Assembly: GCF_051348905.1 (NCBI RefSeq)
Contig: NC_135232.1
Coordinates: forward strand, 832,442,888 to 832,506,887
DNA from: Ranitomeya variabilis
Lineage: Eukaryota; Chordata; Amphibia; Anura; Dendrobatidae
DNA length: 64,000 nucleotides
Direction: 5' to 3'
In this document: positions 53,996 to 64,000 of the stretch, one piece after another
Layout of the letters: each line of letters starts with the position of its first letter
How positions within the stretch are numbered: the first letter of the stretch is position 1
Notes under the pieces: generated by a model
Database searches by the model: none
What the model was told of the DNA's origin: nothing
The model's input: the letters and a program-made list of their open reading frames with translations, nothing else
Position numbers and translations under genes: made by a program

Positions 53996-54515
53996 AACTT
54001 TTCCTAATATGGCTAGAAAGCTTTAGCAAACACACTCACGCTTAGTAGTGTCGTCAAGACTCGCAAGAAATCTTTGACGCTTAAACTGGCTTCTTTGCCA
54101 GGTCACATAGCAGGACGAGGCTTTTTGCTGCGGCAGATTCTAAAGACTGCATGCAACCTAAGGCAAGGGCAACACTTTACCACCCAGTAAAATGTTTTCA
54201 ATGGGAACTGGACTTTCAACAAACTTTGCACAAATCAATAGCACAGGCAAATATAGGAAACTTTCTCTAGCCTGATTAAAGTGGGAAATGTGCAATAGCT
54301 TTGCATTAAGGACAAGCTTCAGAGTCTCTACTTGGTATCATCAGAAAACCGAGTTGGAGTGTCGTGCCGGAAGCTTGAATAGGTCAGCTGATGTATCTCT
54401 AAGAATTCACAGAGTTTTTTTCTCAAGGTGGTTCAGCGATTTGAATAAATGCCAACCCTTGTCTGCAAAAATCTTGACCCGTTTCCTGCAATTTTCTGAA
54501 AGTGGTGCAAATAAC

Positions 54516-54587
54516 GGGGATGTAGCTCAGTGGTAGAGCGCACGCTTTGCATGTGTGAGGCCCCGGGTTCATTCCCCGGCATCTCCA
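54516..54587 (+). tRNA. tRNA-Ala (TGC), variant
   Basis: A57T in the T loop and B box (GGTTCATTCC); may reduce TFIIIC binding. Confidence 0.84.
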
Positions 54588-54714
54588 TGGCCTGGGTTTA
54601 CGTGCAAAGGACGCACTTCCTACAGGTGACTACTTTTCCTTCTCCTTATGTGGTTCCTGCAGTCACTCGGTGAAAGAATTACTTGTCAGTGCTCCATCCC
54701 ACTGGGAGACTTTT

Positions 54715-54786
54715 GGGGATGTAGCTCAGTGGTAGAGCGCATGCTTCGCATGTATGAGGTCCTGGGTTCAACCCCCAGCATCTCCA
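54715..54786 (+). tRNA. tRNA-Ala (CGC)
   Basis: Consensus. Confidence 0.96.
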
Positions 54787-55306
54787 AACTTTTCCTAATA
54801 TGGCTAGAAAGCTTTAGCAAACACACTCACGCTTAGTAGTGTCGTCAAGACTCGCAAGGAATCTTTGACGCTTAAACTGGCTTCTTTGCCAGGTCACATA
54901 GCAGGACGAGGCTTTTTGCTGCGGCAGATTCTAAAGACTGCATGCAACCTAAGGCAAGGGCAACACTTTACCACCCAGTAAAATGTTTTCAATGGGAACT
55001 GGACTTTCAACAAACTTTGCACAAATCAATAGCACAGGCAAATATAGGAAACTTTCTCTAGCCTGATTAAAGTGGGAAATGTGCAATAGCTTTGCATTAA
55101 GGACAAGCTTCAGAGTCTCTACTTGGTATCATCAGAAAACCGAGTTGGAGTGTCGTGCCGGAAGCTTGAATAGGTCAGCTGATGTATCTCTAAGAATTCA
55201 CAGAGTTTTTTTCTCAAGGTGGTTCAGCGATTTGAATAAATGCCAACCCTTGTCTGCAAAAATCTTGACCCGTTTCCTGCAATTTTCTGAAAGTGGTGCA
55301 AATAAT

Positions 55307-55378
55307 GGGGATGTAGCTCAGTGGTAGAGCGCACGCTTTGCATGTGTGAGGCCCCGGTTTCAATCCCCGGCATCTCCA
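55307..55378 (+). tRNA. tRNA-Ala (TGC), variant
   Basis: G52T breaks the closing T-stem pair 52-60 and the B box; also at 60053. Confidence 0.8.
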
Positions 55379-55505
55379 TGGCCTGGGTTTACGTGCAAAG
55401 GACGCACTTCCTACAGGTGACTACTTTTCCTTCTCCTTAGGTGGTTCCTGCAGTCACTCGGTGAAAGAATTACTTGTCAGTGCTCCATCCCACTGGGAGA
55501 CTTTT

Positions 55506-55577
55506 GGGGATGTAGCTCAGTGGTAGAGCGCATGCTTCGCATGTATGAGGTCCTGGGTTCAACCCCCAGCATCTCCA
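55506..55577 (+). tRNA. tRNA-Ala (CGC)
   Basis: Consensus. Confidence 0.96.
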
Positions 55578-56097
55578 AACTTTTCCTAATATGGCTAGAA
55601 AGCTTTAGCAAACACACTCACGCTTAGTAGTGTCGTCAAGACTCGCAAGGAATCTTTGACGCTTAAACTGGCTTCTTTGCCAGGTCACATAGCAGGACGA
55701 GGCTTTTTGCTGCGGCAGATTCTAAAGACTGCATGCAACCTAAGGCAAGGGCAACACTTTACCACCCAGTAAAATGTTTTCAATGGGAACTGGACTTTCA
55801 ACAAACTTTGCACAAATCAATAGCACAGGCAAATATAGGAAACTTTCTCTAGCCTGATTAAAGTGGGAAATGTGCAATAGCTTTGCATTAAGGACAAGCT
55901 TCAGAGTCTCTACTTGGTATCATCAGAAAACCGAGTTGGAGTGTCGTGCCGGAAGCTTGAATAGGTCAGCTGATGTATCTCTAAGAATTCACAGAGTTTT
56001 TTTCTCAAGGTGGTTCAGCGATTTGAATAAATGCCAACCCTTGTCTGCAAAAATCTTGACCCGTTTCCTGCAATTTTCTGAAAGTGGTGCAAATAAC

Positions 56098-56169
56098 GGG
56101 GATGTAGCTCAGTGGTAGAGCGCACGCTTTGCATGTGTGAGGCCCCGGGTTCAATCCCCGGCATCTCCA
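56098..56169 (+). tRNA. tRNA-Ala (TGC)
   Basis: Consensus; close T4 stop. Confidence 0.96.
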
Positions 56170-56296
56170 TGGCCTGGTTTTACGTGCAAAGGACGCACTT
56201 CCTACAGGTGACTACTTTTCCTTCTCCTTATGTGGTTCCTGCAGTCACTCGGTGAAAGAATTACTTGTCAGTGCTCCATCCCACTAGGAGACTTTT

Positions 56297-56368
56297 GGGG
56301 ATGTAGCTCAGTGGTAGAGCGCATGCTTCGCATGTATGAGGTCCTGGGTTCAACCCCCAGCATCTCCA
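56297..56368 (+). tRNA. tRNA-Ala (CGC)
   Basis: Consensus. Confidence 0.96.
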
Positions 56369-56888
56369 AACTTTTCCTAATATGGCTAGAAAGCTTTAGC
56401 AAACACACTCACGCTTAGTAGTGTCGTCAAGACTCGCAAGGAATCTTTGACGCTTAAACTGGCTTCTTTGCCAGGTCACATAGCAGGACGAGGCTTTTTG
56501 CTGCGGCAGATTCTAAAGACTGCATGCAACCTAAGGCAAGGGCAACACTTTACCACCCAGTAAAATGTTTTCAATGGGAACTGGACTTTCAACAAACTTT
56601 GCACAAATCAATAGCACAGGCAAATATAGGAAACTTTCTCTAGCCTGATTAAAGTGGGAAATGTGCAATAGCTTTGCATTAAGGACAAGCTTCAGAGTCT
56701 CTACTTGGTATCATCAGAAAACCGAGTTGGAGTGTCGTGCCGGAAGCTTGAATAGGTCAGCTGATGTATCTCTAAGAATTCACAGAGTTTTTTTCTCAAG
56801 GTGGTTCAGCGATTTGAATAAATGCCAACCCTTGTCTGCAAAAATCTTGACCCGTTTCCTGCAATTTTCTGAAAGTGGTGCAAATAAC

Positions 56889-56960
56889 GGGGATGTAGCT
56901 CAGTGGTAGAGCGCACGCTTTGCATGTGTGAGGCCCCGGGTTCAATCCCCGGCATCTCCA
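56889..56960 (+). tRNA. tRNA-Ala (TGC)
   Basis: Consensus; close T4 stop. Confidence 0.96.
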
Positions 56961-57087
56961 TGGCCTGGTTTTACGTGCAAAGGACGCACTTCCTACAGGT
57001 GACTACTTTTCCTTCTCCTTATGTGGTTCCTGCAGTCACTCGGTGAAAGAATTACTTGTCAGTGCTCCATCCCACTAGGAGACTTTT

Positions 57088-57159
57088 GGGGATGTAGCTC
57101 AGTGGTAGAGCGCATGCTTCGCATGTATGAGGTCCTGGGTTCAACCCCCAGCATCTCCA
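57088..57159 (+). tRNA. tRNA-Ala (CGC)
   Basis: Consensus. Confidence 0.96.
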
Positions 57160-57679
57160 AACTTTTCCTAATATGGCTAGAAAGCTTTAGCAAACACACT
57201 CACGCTTAGTAGTGTCGTCAAGACTCGCAAGGAATCTTTGACGCTTAAACTGGCTTCTTTGCCAGGTCACATAGCAGGACGAGGCTTTTTGCCGCGGCAG
57301 ATTCTAAAGACTGCATGCAACCTAAGGCAAGGGCAACACTTTACCACCCAGTAAAATGTTTTCAATGGGAACTGGACTTTCAACAAACTTTGCACAAATC
57401 AATAGCACAGGCAAATATAGGAAACTTTCTCTAGCCTGATTAAAGTGGGAAATGTGCAATAGCTTTGCATTAAGGACAAGCTTCAGAGTCTCTACTTGGT
57501 ATCATCAGAAAACCGAGTTGGAGTGTCGTGCCGGAAGCTTGAATAGGTCAGCTGATGTATCTCTAAGAATTCACAGAGTTTTTTTCTCAAGGTGGTTCAG
57601 CGATTTGAATAAATGCCAACCCTTGTCTGCAAAAATCTTGACCCGTTTCCTGCAATTTTCTGAAAGTGGTGCAAATAAC

Positions 57680-57751
57680 GGGGATGTAGCTCAGTGGTAG
57701 AGCGCACGCTTTGCATGTGTGAGGCCCCGGGTTCAATCCCCGGCATCTCCA
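57680..57751 (+). tRNA. tRNA-Ala (TGC)
   Basis: Consensus. Confidence 0.96.
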
Positions 57752-57878
57752 TGGCCTGGGTTTACGTGCAAAGGACGCACTTCCTACAGGTGACTACTTT
57801 TCCTTCTCCTTAGGTGGTTCCTGCAGTCACTCGGTGAAAGAATTACTTGTCAGTGCTCCATCCCACTGGGAGACTTTT

Positions 57879-57950
57879 GGGGATGTAGCTCAGTGGTAGA
57901 GCGCATGCTTCGCATGTATGAGGTCCTGGGTTCAACCCCCAGCATCTCCA
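57879..57950 (+). tRNA. tRNA-Ala (CGC)
   Basis: Consensus. Confidence 0.96.
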
Positions 57951-58470
57951 AACTTTTCCTAATATGGCTAGAAAGCTTTAGCAAACACACTCACGCTTAG
58001 TAGTGTCGTCAAGACTCGCAAGAAATCTTTGACGCTTAAACTGGCTTCTTTGCCAGGTCACATAGCAGGACGAGGCTTTTTGCTGCGGCAGATTCTAAAG
58101 ACTGCATGCAACCTAAGGCAAGGGCAACACTTTACCACCCAGTAAAATGTTTTCAATGGGAACTGGACTTTCAACAAACTTTGCACAAATCAATAGCACA
58201 GGCAAATATAGGAAACTTTCTCTAGCCTGATTAAAGTGGGAAATGTGCAATAGCTTTGCATTAAGGACAAGCTTCAGAGTCTCTACTTGGTATCATCAGA
58301 AAACCGAGTTGGAGTGTCGTGCCGGAAGCTTGAATAGGTCAGCTGATGTATCTCTAAGAATTCACAGAGTTTTTTTCTCAAGGTGGTTCAGCGATTTGAA
58401 TAAATGCCAACCCTTGTCTGCAAAAATCTTGACCCGTTTCCTGCAATTTTCTGAAAGTGGTGCAAATAAC

Positions 58471-58542
58471 GGGGATGTAGCTCAGTGGTAGAGCGCACGC
58501 TTTGCATGTGTGAGGCCCCGGGTTCATTCCCCGGCATCTCCA
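58471..58542 (+). tRNA. tRNA-Ala (TGC), variant
   Basis: A57T, duplicated from or to 54516. Confidence 0.84.
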
Positions 58543-58669
58543 TGGCCTGGGTTTACGTGCAAAGGACGCACTTCCTACAGGTGACTACTTTTCCTTCTCC
58601 TTATGTGGTTCCTGCAGTCACTCGGTGAAAGAATTACTTGTCAGTGCTCCATCCCACTGGGAGACTTTT

Positions 58670-58741
58670 GGGGATGTAGCTCAGTGGTAGAGCGCATGCT
58701 TCGCATGTATGAGGTCCTGGGTTCAACCCCCAGCATCTCCA
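58670..58741 (+). tRNA. tRNA-Ala (CGC)
   Basis: Consensus. Confidence 0.96.
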
Positions 58742-59261
58742 AACTTTTCCTAATATGGCTAGAAAGCTTTAGCAAACACACTCACGCTTAGTAGTGTCGT
58801 CAAGACTCGCAAGGAATCTTTGACGCTTAAACTGGCTTCTTTGCCAGGTCACATAGCAGGACGAGGCTTTTTGCTGCGGCAGATTCTAAAGACTGCATGC
58901 AACCTAAGGCAAGGGCAACACTTTACCACCCAGTAAAATGTTTTCAATGGGAACTGGACTTTCAACAAACTTTGCACAAATCAATAGCACAGGCAAATAT
59001 AGGAAACTTTCTCTAGCCTGATTAAAGTGGGAAATGTGCAATAGCTTTGCATTAAGGACAAGCTTCAGAGTCTCTACTTGGTATCATCAGAAAACCGAGT
59101 TGGAGTGTCGTGCCGGAAGCTTGAATAGGTCAGCTGATGTATCTCTAAGAATTCACAGAGTTTTTTTCTCAAGGTGGTTCAGCGATTTGAATAAATGCCA
59201 ACCCTTGTCTGCAAAAATCTTGACCCGTTTCCTGCAATTTTCTGAAAGTGGTGCAAATAAC

Positions 59262-59333
59262 GGGGATGTAGCTCAGTGGTAGAGCGCACGCTTTGCATGT
59301 GTGAGGCCCCGGGTTCAATCCCCGGCATCTCCA
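59262..59333 (+). tRNA. tRNA-Ala (TGC)
   Basis: Consensus; close T4 stop. Confidence 0.96.
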
Positions 59334-59460
59334 TGGCCTGGTTTTACGTGCAAAGGACGCACTTCCTACAGGTGACTACTTTTCCTTCTCCTTATGTGGT
59401 TCCTGCAGTCACTCGGTGAAAGAATTACTTGTCAGTGCTCCATCCCACTAGGAGACTTTT

Positions 59461-59532
59461 GGGGATGTAGCTCAGTGGTAGAGCGCATGCTTCGCATGTA
59501 TGAGGTCCTGGGTTCAACCCCCAGCATCTCCA
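59461..59532 (+). tRNA. tRNA-Ala (CGC)
   Basis: Consensus. Confidence 0.96.
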
Positions 59533-60052
59533 AACTTTTCCTAATATGGCTAGAAAGCTTTAGCAAACACACTCACGCTTAGTAGTGTCGTCAAGACTCG
59601 CAAGGAATCTTTGACGCTTAAACTGGCTTCTTTGCCAGGTCACATAGCAGGACGAGGCTTTTTGCCGCGGCAGATTCTAAAGACTGCATGCAACCTAAGG
59701 CAAGGGCAACACTTTACCACCCAGTAAAATGTTTTCAATGGGAACTGGACTTTCAACAAACTTTGCACAAATCAATAGCACAGGCAAATATAGGAAACTT
59801 TCTCTAGCCTGATTAAAGTGGGAAATGTGCAATAGCTTTGCATTAAGGACAAGCTTCAGAGTCTCTACTTGGTATCATCAGAAAACCGAGTTGGAGTGTC
59901 GTGCCGGAAGCTTGAATAGGTCAGCTGATGTATCTCTAAGAATTCACAGAGTTTTTTTCTCAAGGTGGTTCAGCGATTTGAATAAATGCCAACCCTTGTC
60001 TGCAAAAATCTTGACCCGTTTCCTGCAATTTTCTGAAAGTGGTGCAAATAAC

Positions 60053-60124
60053 GGGGATGTAGCTCAGTGGTAGAGCGCACGCTTTGCATGTGTGAGGCCC
60101 CGGTTTCAATCCCCGGCATCTCCA
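60053..60124 (+). tRNA. tRNA-Ala (TGC), variant
   Basis: G52T, as at 55307 (six units away). Confidence 0.8.
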
Positions 60125-60251
60125 TGGCCTGGGTTTACGTGCAAAGGACGCACTTCCTACAGGTGACTACTTTTCCTTCTCCTTAGGTGGTTCCTGCAGT
60201 CACTCGGTGAAAGAATTACTTGTCAGTGCTCCATCCCACTGGGAGACTTTT

Positions 60252-60323
60252 GGGGATGTAGCTCAGTGGTAGAGCGCATGCTTCGCATGTATGAGGTCCT
60301 GGGTTCAACCCCCAGCATCTCCA
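60252..60323 (+). tRNA. tRNA-Ala (CGC)
   Basis: Consensus. Confidence 0.96.
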
Positions 60324-60843
60324 AACTTTTCCTAATATGGCTAGAAAGCTTTAGCAAACACACTCACGCTTAGTAGTGTCGTCAAGACTCGCAAGGAATC
60401 TTTGACGCTTAAACTGGCTTCTTTGCCAGGTCACATAGCAGGACGAGGCTTTTTGCTGCGGCAGATTCTAAAGACTGCATGCAACCTAAGGCAAGGGCAA
60501 CACTTTACCACCCAGTAAAATGTTTTCAATGGGAACTGGACTTTCAACAAACTTTGCACAAATCAATAGCACAGGCAAATATAGGAAACTTTCTCTAGCC
60601 TGATTAAAGTGGGAAATGTGCAATAGCGTTGCATTAAGGACAAGCTTCAGAGTCTCTACTTGGTATCATCAGAAAACCGAGTTGGAGTGTCGTGCCGGAA
60701 GCTTGAATAGGTCAGCTGATGTATCTCTAAGAATTCACAGAGTTTTTTTCTCAAGGTGGTTCAGCGATTTGAATAAATGCCAACCCTTGTCTGCAAAAAT
60801 CTTGACCCGTTTCCTGCAATTTTCTGAAAGTGGTGCAAATAAC

Positions 60844-60915
60844 GGGGATGTAGCTCAGTGGTAGAGCGCACGCTTTGCATGTGTGAGGCCCCGGGTTCAA
60901 TCCCCGGCATCTCCA
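60844..60915 (+). tRNA. tRNA-Ala (TGC)
   Basis: Consensus; close T4 stop. Confidence 0.96.
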
Positions 60916-61042
60916 TGGCCTGGTTTTACGTGCAAAGGACGCACTTCCTACAGGTGACTACTTTTCCTTCTCCTTATGTGGTTCCTGCAGTCACTCGGTG
61001 AAAGAATTACTTGTCAGTGCTCCATCCCACTAGGAGACTTTT

Positions 61043-61114
61043 GGGGATGTAGCTCAGTGGTAGAGCGCATGCTTCGCATGTATGAGGTCCTGGGTTCAAC
61101 CCCCAGCATCTCCA
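61043..61114 (+). tRNA. tRNA-Ala (CGC)
   Basis: Consensus. Confidence 0.96.
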
Positions 61115-61633
61115 AACTTTTCCTAATATGGCTAGAAAGCTTTAGCAAACACACTCACGCTTAGTAGTGTCGTCAAGACTCGCAAGGAATCTTTGACGCT
61201 TAAACTGGCTTCTTTGCCAGGTCACATAGCAGGACGAGGCTTTTTGCCGCGGCAGATTCTAAAGACTGCATGCAACCTAAGGCAAGGGCAACACTTTACC
61301 ACCCAGTAAAATGTTTTCAATGGGAACTGGACTTTCAACAAACTTTGCACAAATCAATAGCACAGGCAAATATAGGAAACTTTCTCTAGCCTGATTAAAG
61401 TGGGAAATGTGCAATAGCTTTGCATTAAGGACAAGCTTCAGAGTCTCTACTTGGTATCATCAGAAAACCGAGTTGGAGTGTCGTACCGGAAGCTTGAATA
61501 GGTCAGCTGATGTATCTCTAAGAATTCACAGTTTTTTTTCTCAAGGTGGTTCAGCGATTTGAATAAATGCCAACCCTTGTCTGCAAAAATCTTGACCCGT
61601 TTCCTGCAATTTTCTGAAAGTGGTGCAAATAAC

Positions 61634-61705
61634 GGGGATGTAGCTCAGTGGTAGAGCACACGCTTTGCATGTGTGAGGCCCCGAGTTCAATCCCCGGCAT
61701 CTCCA
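61634..61705 (+). tRNA. tRNA-Ala (TGC), variant
   Basis: G25A and G51A; the latter mismatches the T stem. Close T4 stop. Confidence 0.8.
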
Positions 61706-61832
61706 TGGCCTGGTTTTACGTGCAAAGGACGCACTTCCTACAGGTGACTATTTTTCCTTCTCCTTATGTGGTTCCTGCAGTCACTCGGTGAAAGAATTAC
61801 TTGTCAGTGCTCCATCCCACTAGGAGACTTTT

Positions 61833-61904
61833 GGGGATGTAGCTCAGTGGTAGAGCGCATGCTTCGCATGTATGAGGTCCTGGGTTCAACCCCCAGCATC
61901 TCCA
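61833..61904 (+). tRNA. tRNA-Ala (CGC)
   Basis: Consensus. Confidence 0.96.
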
Positions 61905-62422
61905 AACTTTTCCTAATATGGCTAGAAAGCTTTAGCAAACACACTCACGCTTAGTAGTGTCGTCAAGACTCGCAAGGAATCTTTGACGCTTAAACTGGCT
62001 TCTTTGCCAGGTCACATAGCAGGACGAGGCTTTTTGCCGCGGCAGATTCTAAAGACTGCATGCAACCTAAGGCAAGGGCAACAGTTTACCACCCAGTAAA
62101 ATGTTTTCAATGGGAACTGGACTTTCAACAAACTTTGCACAAATCAATAGCACAGGCAAATATAGGAAACTTTCTCTAGCCTGATTAAAGTGGGAAATGT
62201 GCAATAGCTTTGCATTAAGGACAAGCTTCAGAGTCTCTACTTGGTATCATCAGAAAACCGAGTTGGAGTGTCGTGTCGGAAGCTTGAATAGGTCAGCTGA
62301 TGTATCTCTAAGAATTCACAGTTTTTTTCTCAAGGTGGTTCAGCGATTTGAATAAATGCCAACCCTTGTCTGCAAAAATCTTGACCCGTTTCCTGCAAGT
62401 TTCTGAAAGTGGTGCAAATAAT

Positions 62423-62494
62423 GGGGATGTAGCTCAGTGGTAGAGCGCACGCTTTGCATGTGTGAGGCCCCGGGTTCAATCCCCGGCATCTCCA
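62423..62494 (+). tRNA. tRNA-Ala (TGC)
   Basis: Consensus. Confidence 0.96.
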
Positions 62495-62621
62495 TGGCCT
62501 GGGTTTACGTGCAAAGGACGCACTTCCTACAGGTGACTACTTTTACTTCTCCTTATGTGGTTCCTGCAGTCACTCGGTGAAAGAATTACTTGTCAGTGCT
62601 CCATCCCACTAGGAGACTTTT

Positions 62622-62693
62622 GGGGATGTAGCTCAGTGGTAGAGCGCATGCTTCGCATGTATGAGGTCCTGGGTTCAACCCCCAGCATCTCCA
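62622..62693 (+). tRNA. tRNA-Ala (CGC)
   Basis: Consensus. Confidence 0.96.
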
Positions 62694-63211
62694 AACTTTT
62701 CCTAATATGGCTAGAAAGCTTTAGCAAACACACTCACGCTTAGTAGTGTCGTCAAGACTCGCAAGGAATCTTTGACGCTTAAACTGGCTTCTTTGCCAGG
62801 TCACATAGCAGGACGAGGCTTTTTGCCGCGGCAGATTCTAAAGACTGCATGCAACCTAAGGCAAGGGCAACAGTTTACCACCCAGTAAAATGTTTTCAAT
62901 GGGAACTGGACTTTCAACAAACTTTGCACAAATCAATAGCACAGGCAAATATAGGAAACTTTCTCTAGCCTGATTAAAGTGGGAAATGTGCAATAGCTTT
63001 GCATTAAGGACAAGCTTCAGAGTCTCTACTTGGTATCATCAGAAAACCGAGTTGGAGTGTCGTGTCGGAAGCTTGAATAGGTCAGCTGATGTATCTCTAA
63101 GAATTCACAGTTTTTTTCTCAAGGTGGTTCAGCGATTTGAATAAATGCCAACCCTTGTCTGCAAAAATCTTGACCCGTTTCCTGCAAGTTTCTGAAAGTG
63201 GTGCAAATAAC

Positions 63212-63283
63212 GGGGATGTATCTCAGTGGTAGAGCGCACGCTTTGCATGTGTGAGGCCCCGGGTTCAATCCCCGGCATCTCCA
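63212..63283 (+). tRNA. tRNA-Ala (TGC), variant
   Basis: G10T in the A box and D stem. Confidence 0.82.
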
Positions 63284-63410
63284 TGGCCTGGGTTTACGTG
63301 CAAAGGACGCACTTCCTTCAGGTGACTACTTTTCCTTCTCCTTATGTGGTTCCTGCAGTCACTCGGTGAAAGAATTACTTGTCAGTGCTCCATCCCACTA
63401 GGAGACTTTT

Positions 63411-63482
63411 GGGGATGTAGCTCAGTGGTAGAGCGCATGCTTCGCATGTATGAGGTCCTGGTTTCAACCCCCAGCATCTCCA
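63411..63482 (+). tRNA. tRNA-Ala (CGC), variant
   Basis: G52T breaks the closing T-stem pair and the B box; the only non-consensus CGC gene in block 3. Confidence 0.8.
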
Positions 63483-64000
63483 AACTTTTCCTAATATGGC
63501 TAGAAAGCTTCAGCAAACACACTCACGCTTAGTAGTGTCGTCAAGACTCGCAAGGAATCTTTGACGCTTAAACTGGCTTCTTTGCCAGGTCACATAGCAG
63601 GACGAGGCCTTTTGTCGCAGCAGATTCTAAAGACTGCATGCAACCTAAGGCAAGGGCAACACTTTACCACCCAGTAAAATGTTTTCAATGGGAACTGGAC
63701 TTTCAACAAACTTTGCACAAATCAATAGCACAGGCAAATATAGGAAACTTTCTCTAGCCTGATTAAAGTGGGAAATGTGCAATAGCTTTGCATTAAGGAC
63801 AAGCTTCAGAGTCTCTACTTGGCATCATCAGAAAACCGAGTTGGAGTCTCGTGCCGGAAGCTTGAATAGGTCAGCTGATGTATCTCTAAGAATTCACAGA
63901 GTTTTTTTCTCAAGGTGGTTCAGCGATTTAAATAAATGCCAACCCTTGTCTGCAAAAATCTTGACCCGTTTCCTGCAATTTTCAGAAAGTGGTGCAAATA

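Larger units (their letters stand above)
51720..55290 (+). repeat. Five-unit-offset block, copy A
   Basis: About 4.5 units that match 55675-59245 at an offset of 3955 bp, including the order of GCCGCGG/GCTGCGG spacers, close-T4 genes, the TTAGGTGG spacer, the GCAAGAAATC variant (54063 and 58018) and the T-loop variant TTCATTC (54516 and 58471). By eye I see no difference; edges approximate. Confidence 0.82.
55675..59245 (+). repeat. Five-unit-offset block, copy B
   Basis: Partner of 51720-55290. The match ends before the TGC gene at 59262, which is consensus while its counterpart at 55307 carries G52T. Confidence 0.82.
48658..64000 (+). repeat. Tandem tRNA-Ala array, block 3
   Basis: About 19 units, entering in the middle of the long spacer right of the retrovirus and running off the window 3 bases before the next TGC gene would start. 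It is the most uniform block: 18 of 19 CGC genes are consensus. It holds a five-unit-offset duplication (51.7-59.2 kb), a 136-bp deletion that removed one TGC gene (51402), and most of the TGC genes with the close T4 stop. Confidence 0.97.

Noticed and set aside
1-64000. CRISPR-like or satellite interpretation of the array
   Set aside because: The period is 791 bp with conserved tRNA genes and conserved spacers, in a genome with vertebrate-type retroelements. There are no short repeats with unique spacers. Plain satellite is less apt because two foldable tRNA genes with compensatory changes are present.

Overview
This is eukaryotic, almost certainly vertebrate, nuclear DNA. I lean towards a frog or another amphibian. 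The evidence is a CR1/L2-type LINE whose 3' UTR style I associate with anurans, a class I (gamma-like) endogenous retrovirus, and intron-less tRNA-Ala genes of vertebrate type. The species call is inference. I see no bacterial gene, CRISPR array, rRNA gene or host protein-coding gene.

The window is essentially one tandem array of alanine tRNA genes, broken by two retroelements. The repeat unit is about 791 bp: a 72-bp tRNA-Ala(TGC) gene, a 127-bp spacer, a 72-bp tRNA-Ala(CGC) gene and a 520-bp spacer, always on the + strand. By hand I count 67 full-length TGC-body genes, one 22-bp TGC remnant and 67 CGC-body genes (one clearly broken). The two gene bodies differ at seven positions. Four of these form two compensatory base pairs (28-40 in the anticodon stem, 49-63 in the T stem), and one is the first anticodon base. 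In the tRNA entries, 'position' means base 1-72 of the gene and 'consensus' means no difference from the majority sequence of that body type. Internal promoter boxes (A box near 8-18, B box near 51-60) and the alanine identity pair G3:U (3 with 69) are kept in nearly all copies.

Layout: array block 1 (1-9679); full-length LINE on the + strand (9680-14107), which splits one unit between its TGC and CGC genes; array block 2 (14108-42146); young endogenous retrovirus on the - strand (42147-48657) with 4-bp target duplications; array block 3 (48658-64000), the most uniform part. The array runs off both window edges.

The most unusual signals are these. Five CGC-body alanine tRNA genes carry a CAC (valine) anticodon, which predicts Val-to-Ala mistranslating tRNAs if they are expressed. 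Fifteen TGC genes have gained a close T4 stop, and four have lost their usual one. One extra TGC gene arose by exchange between tRNA genes, and one TGC gene was lost through a 6-bp microhomology. Four- and five-unit blocks were duplicated recently. The LINE has both ORFs open and may be recently active.
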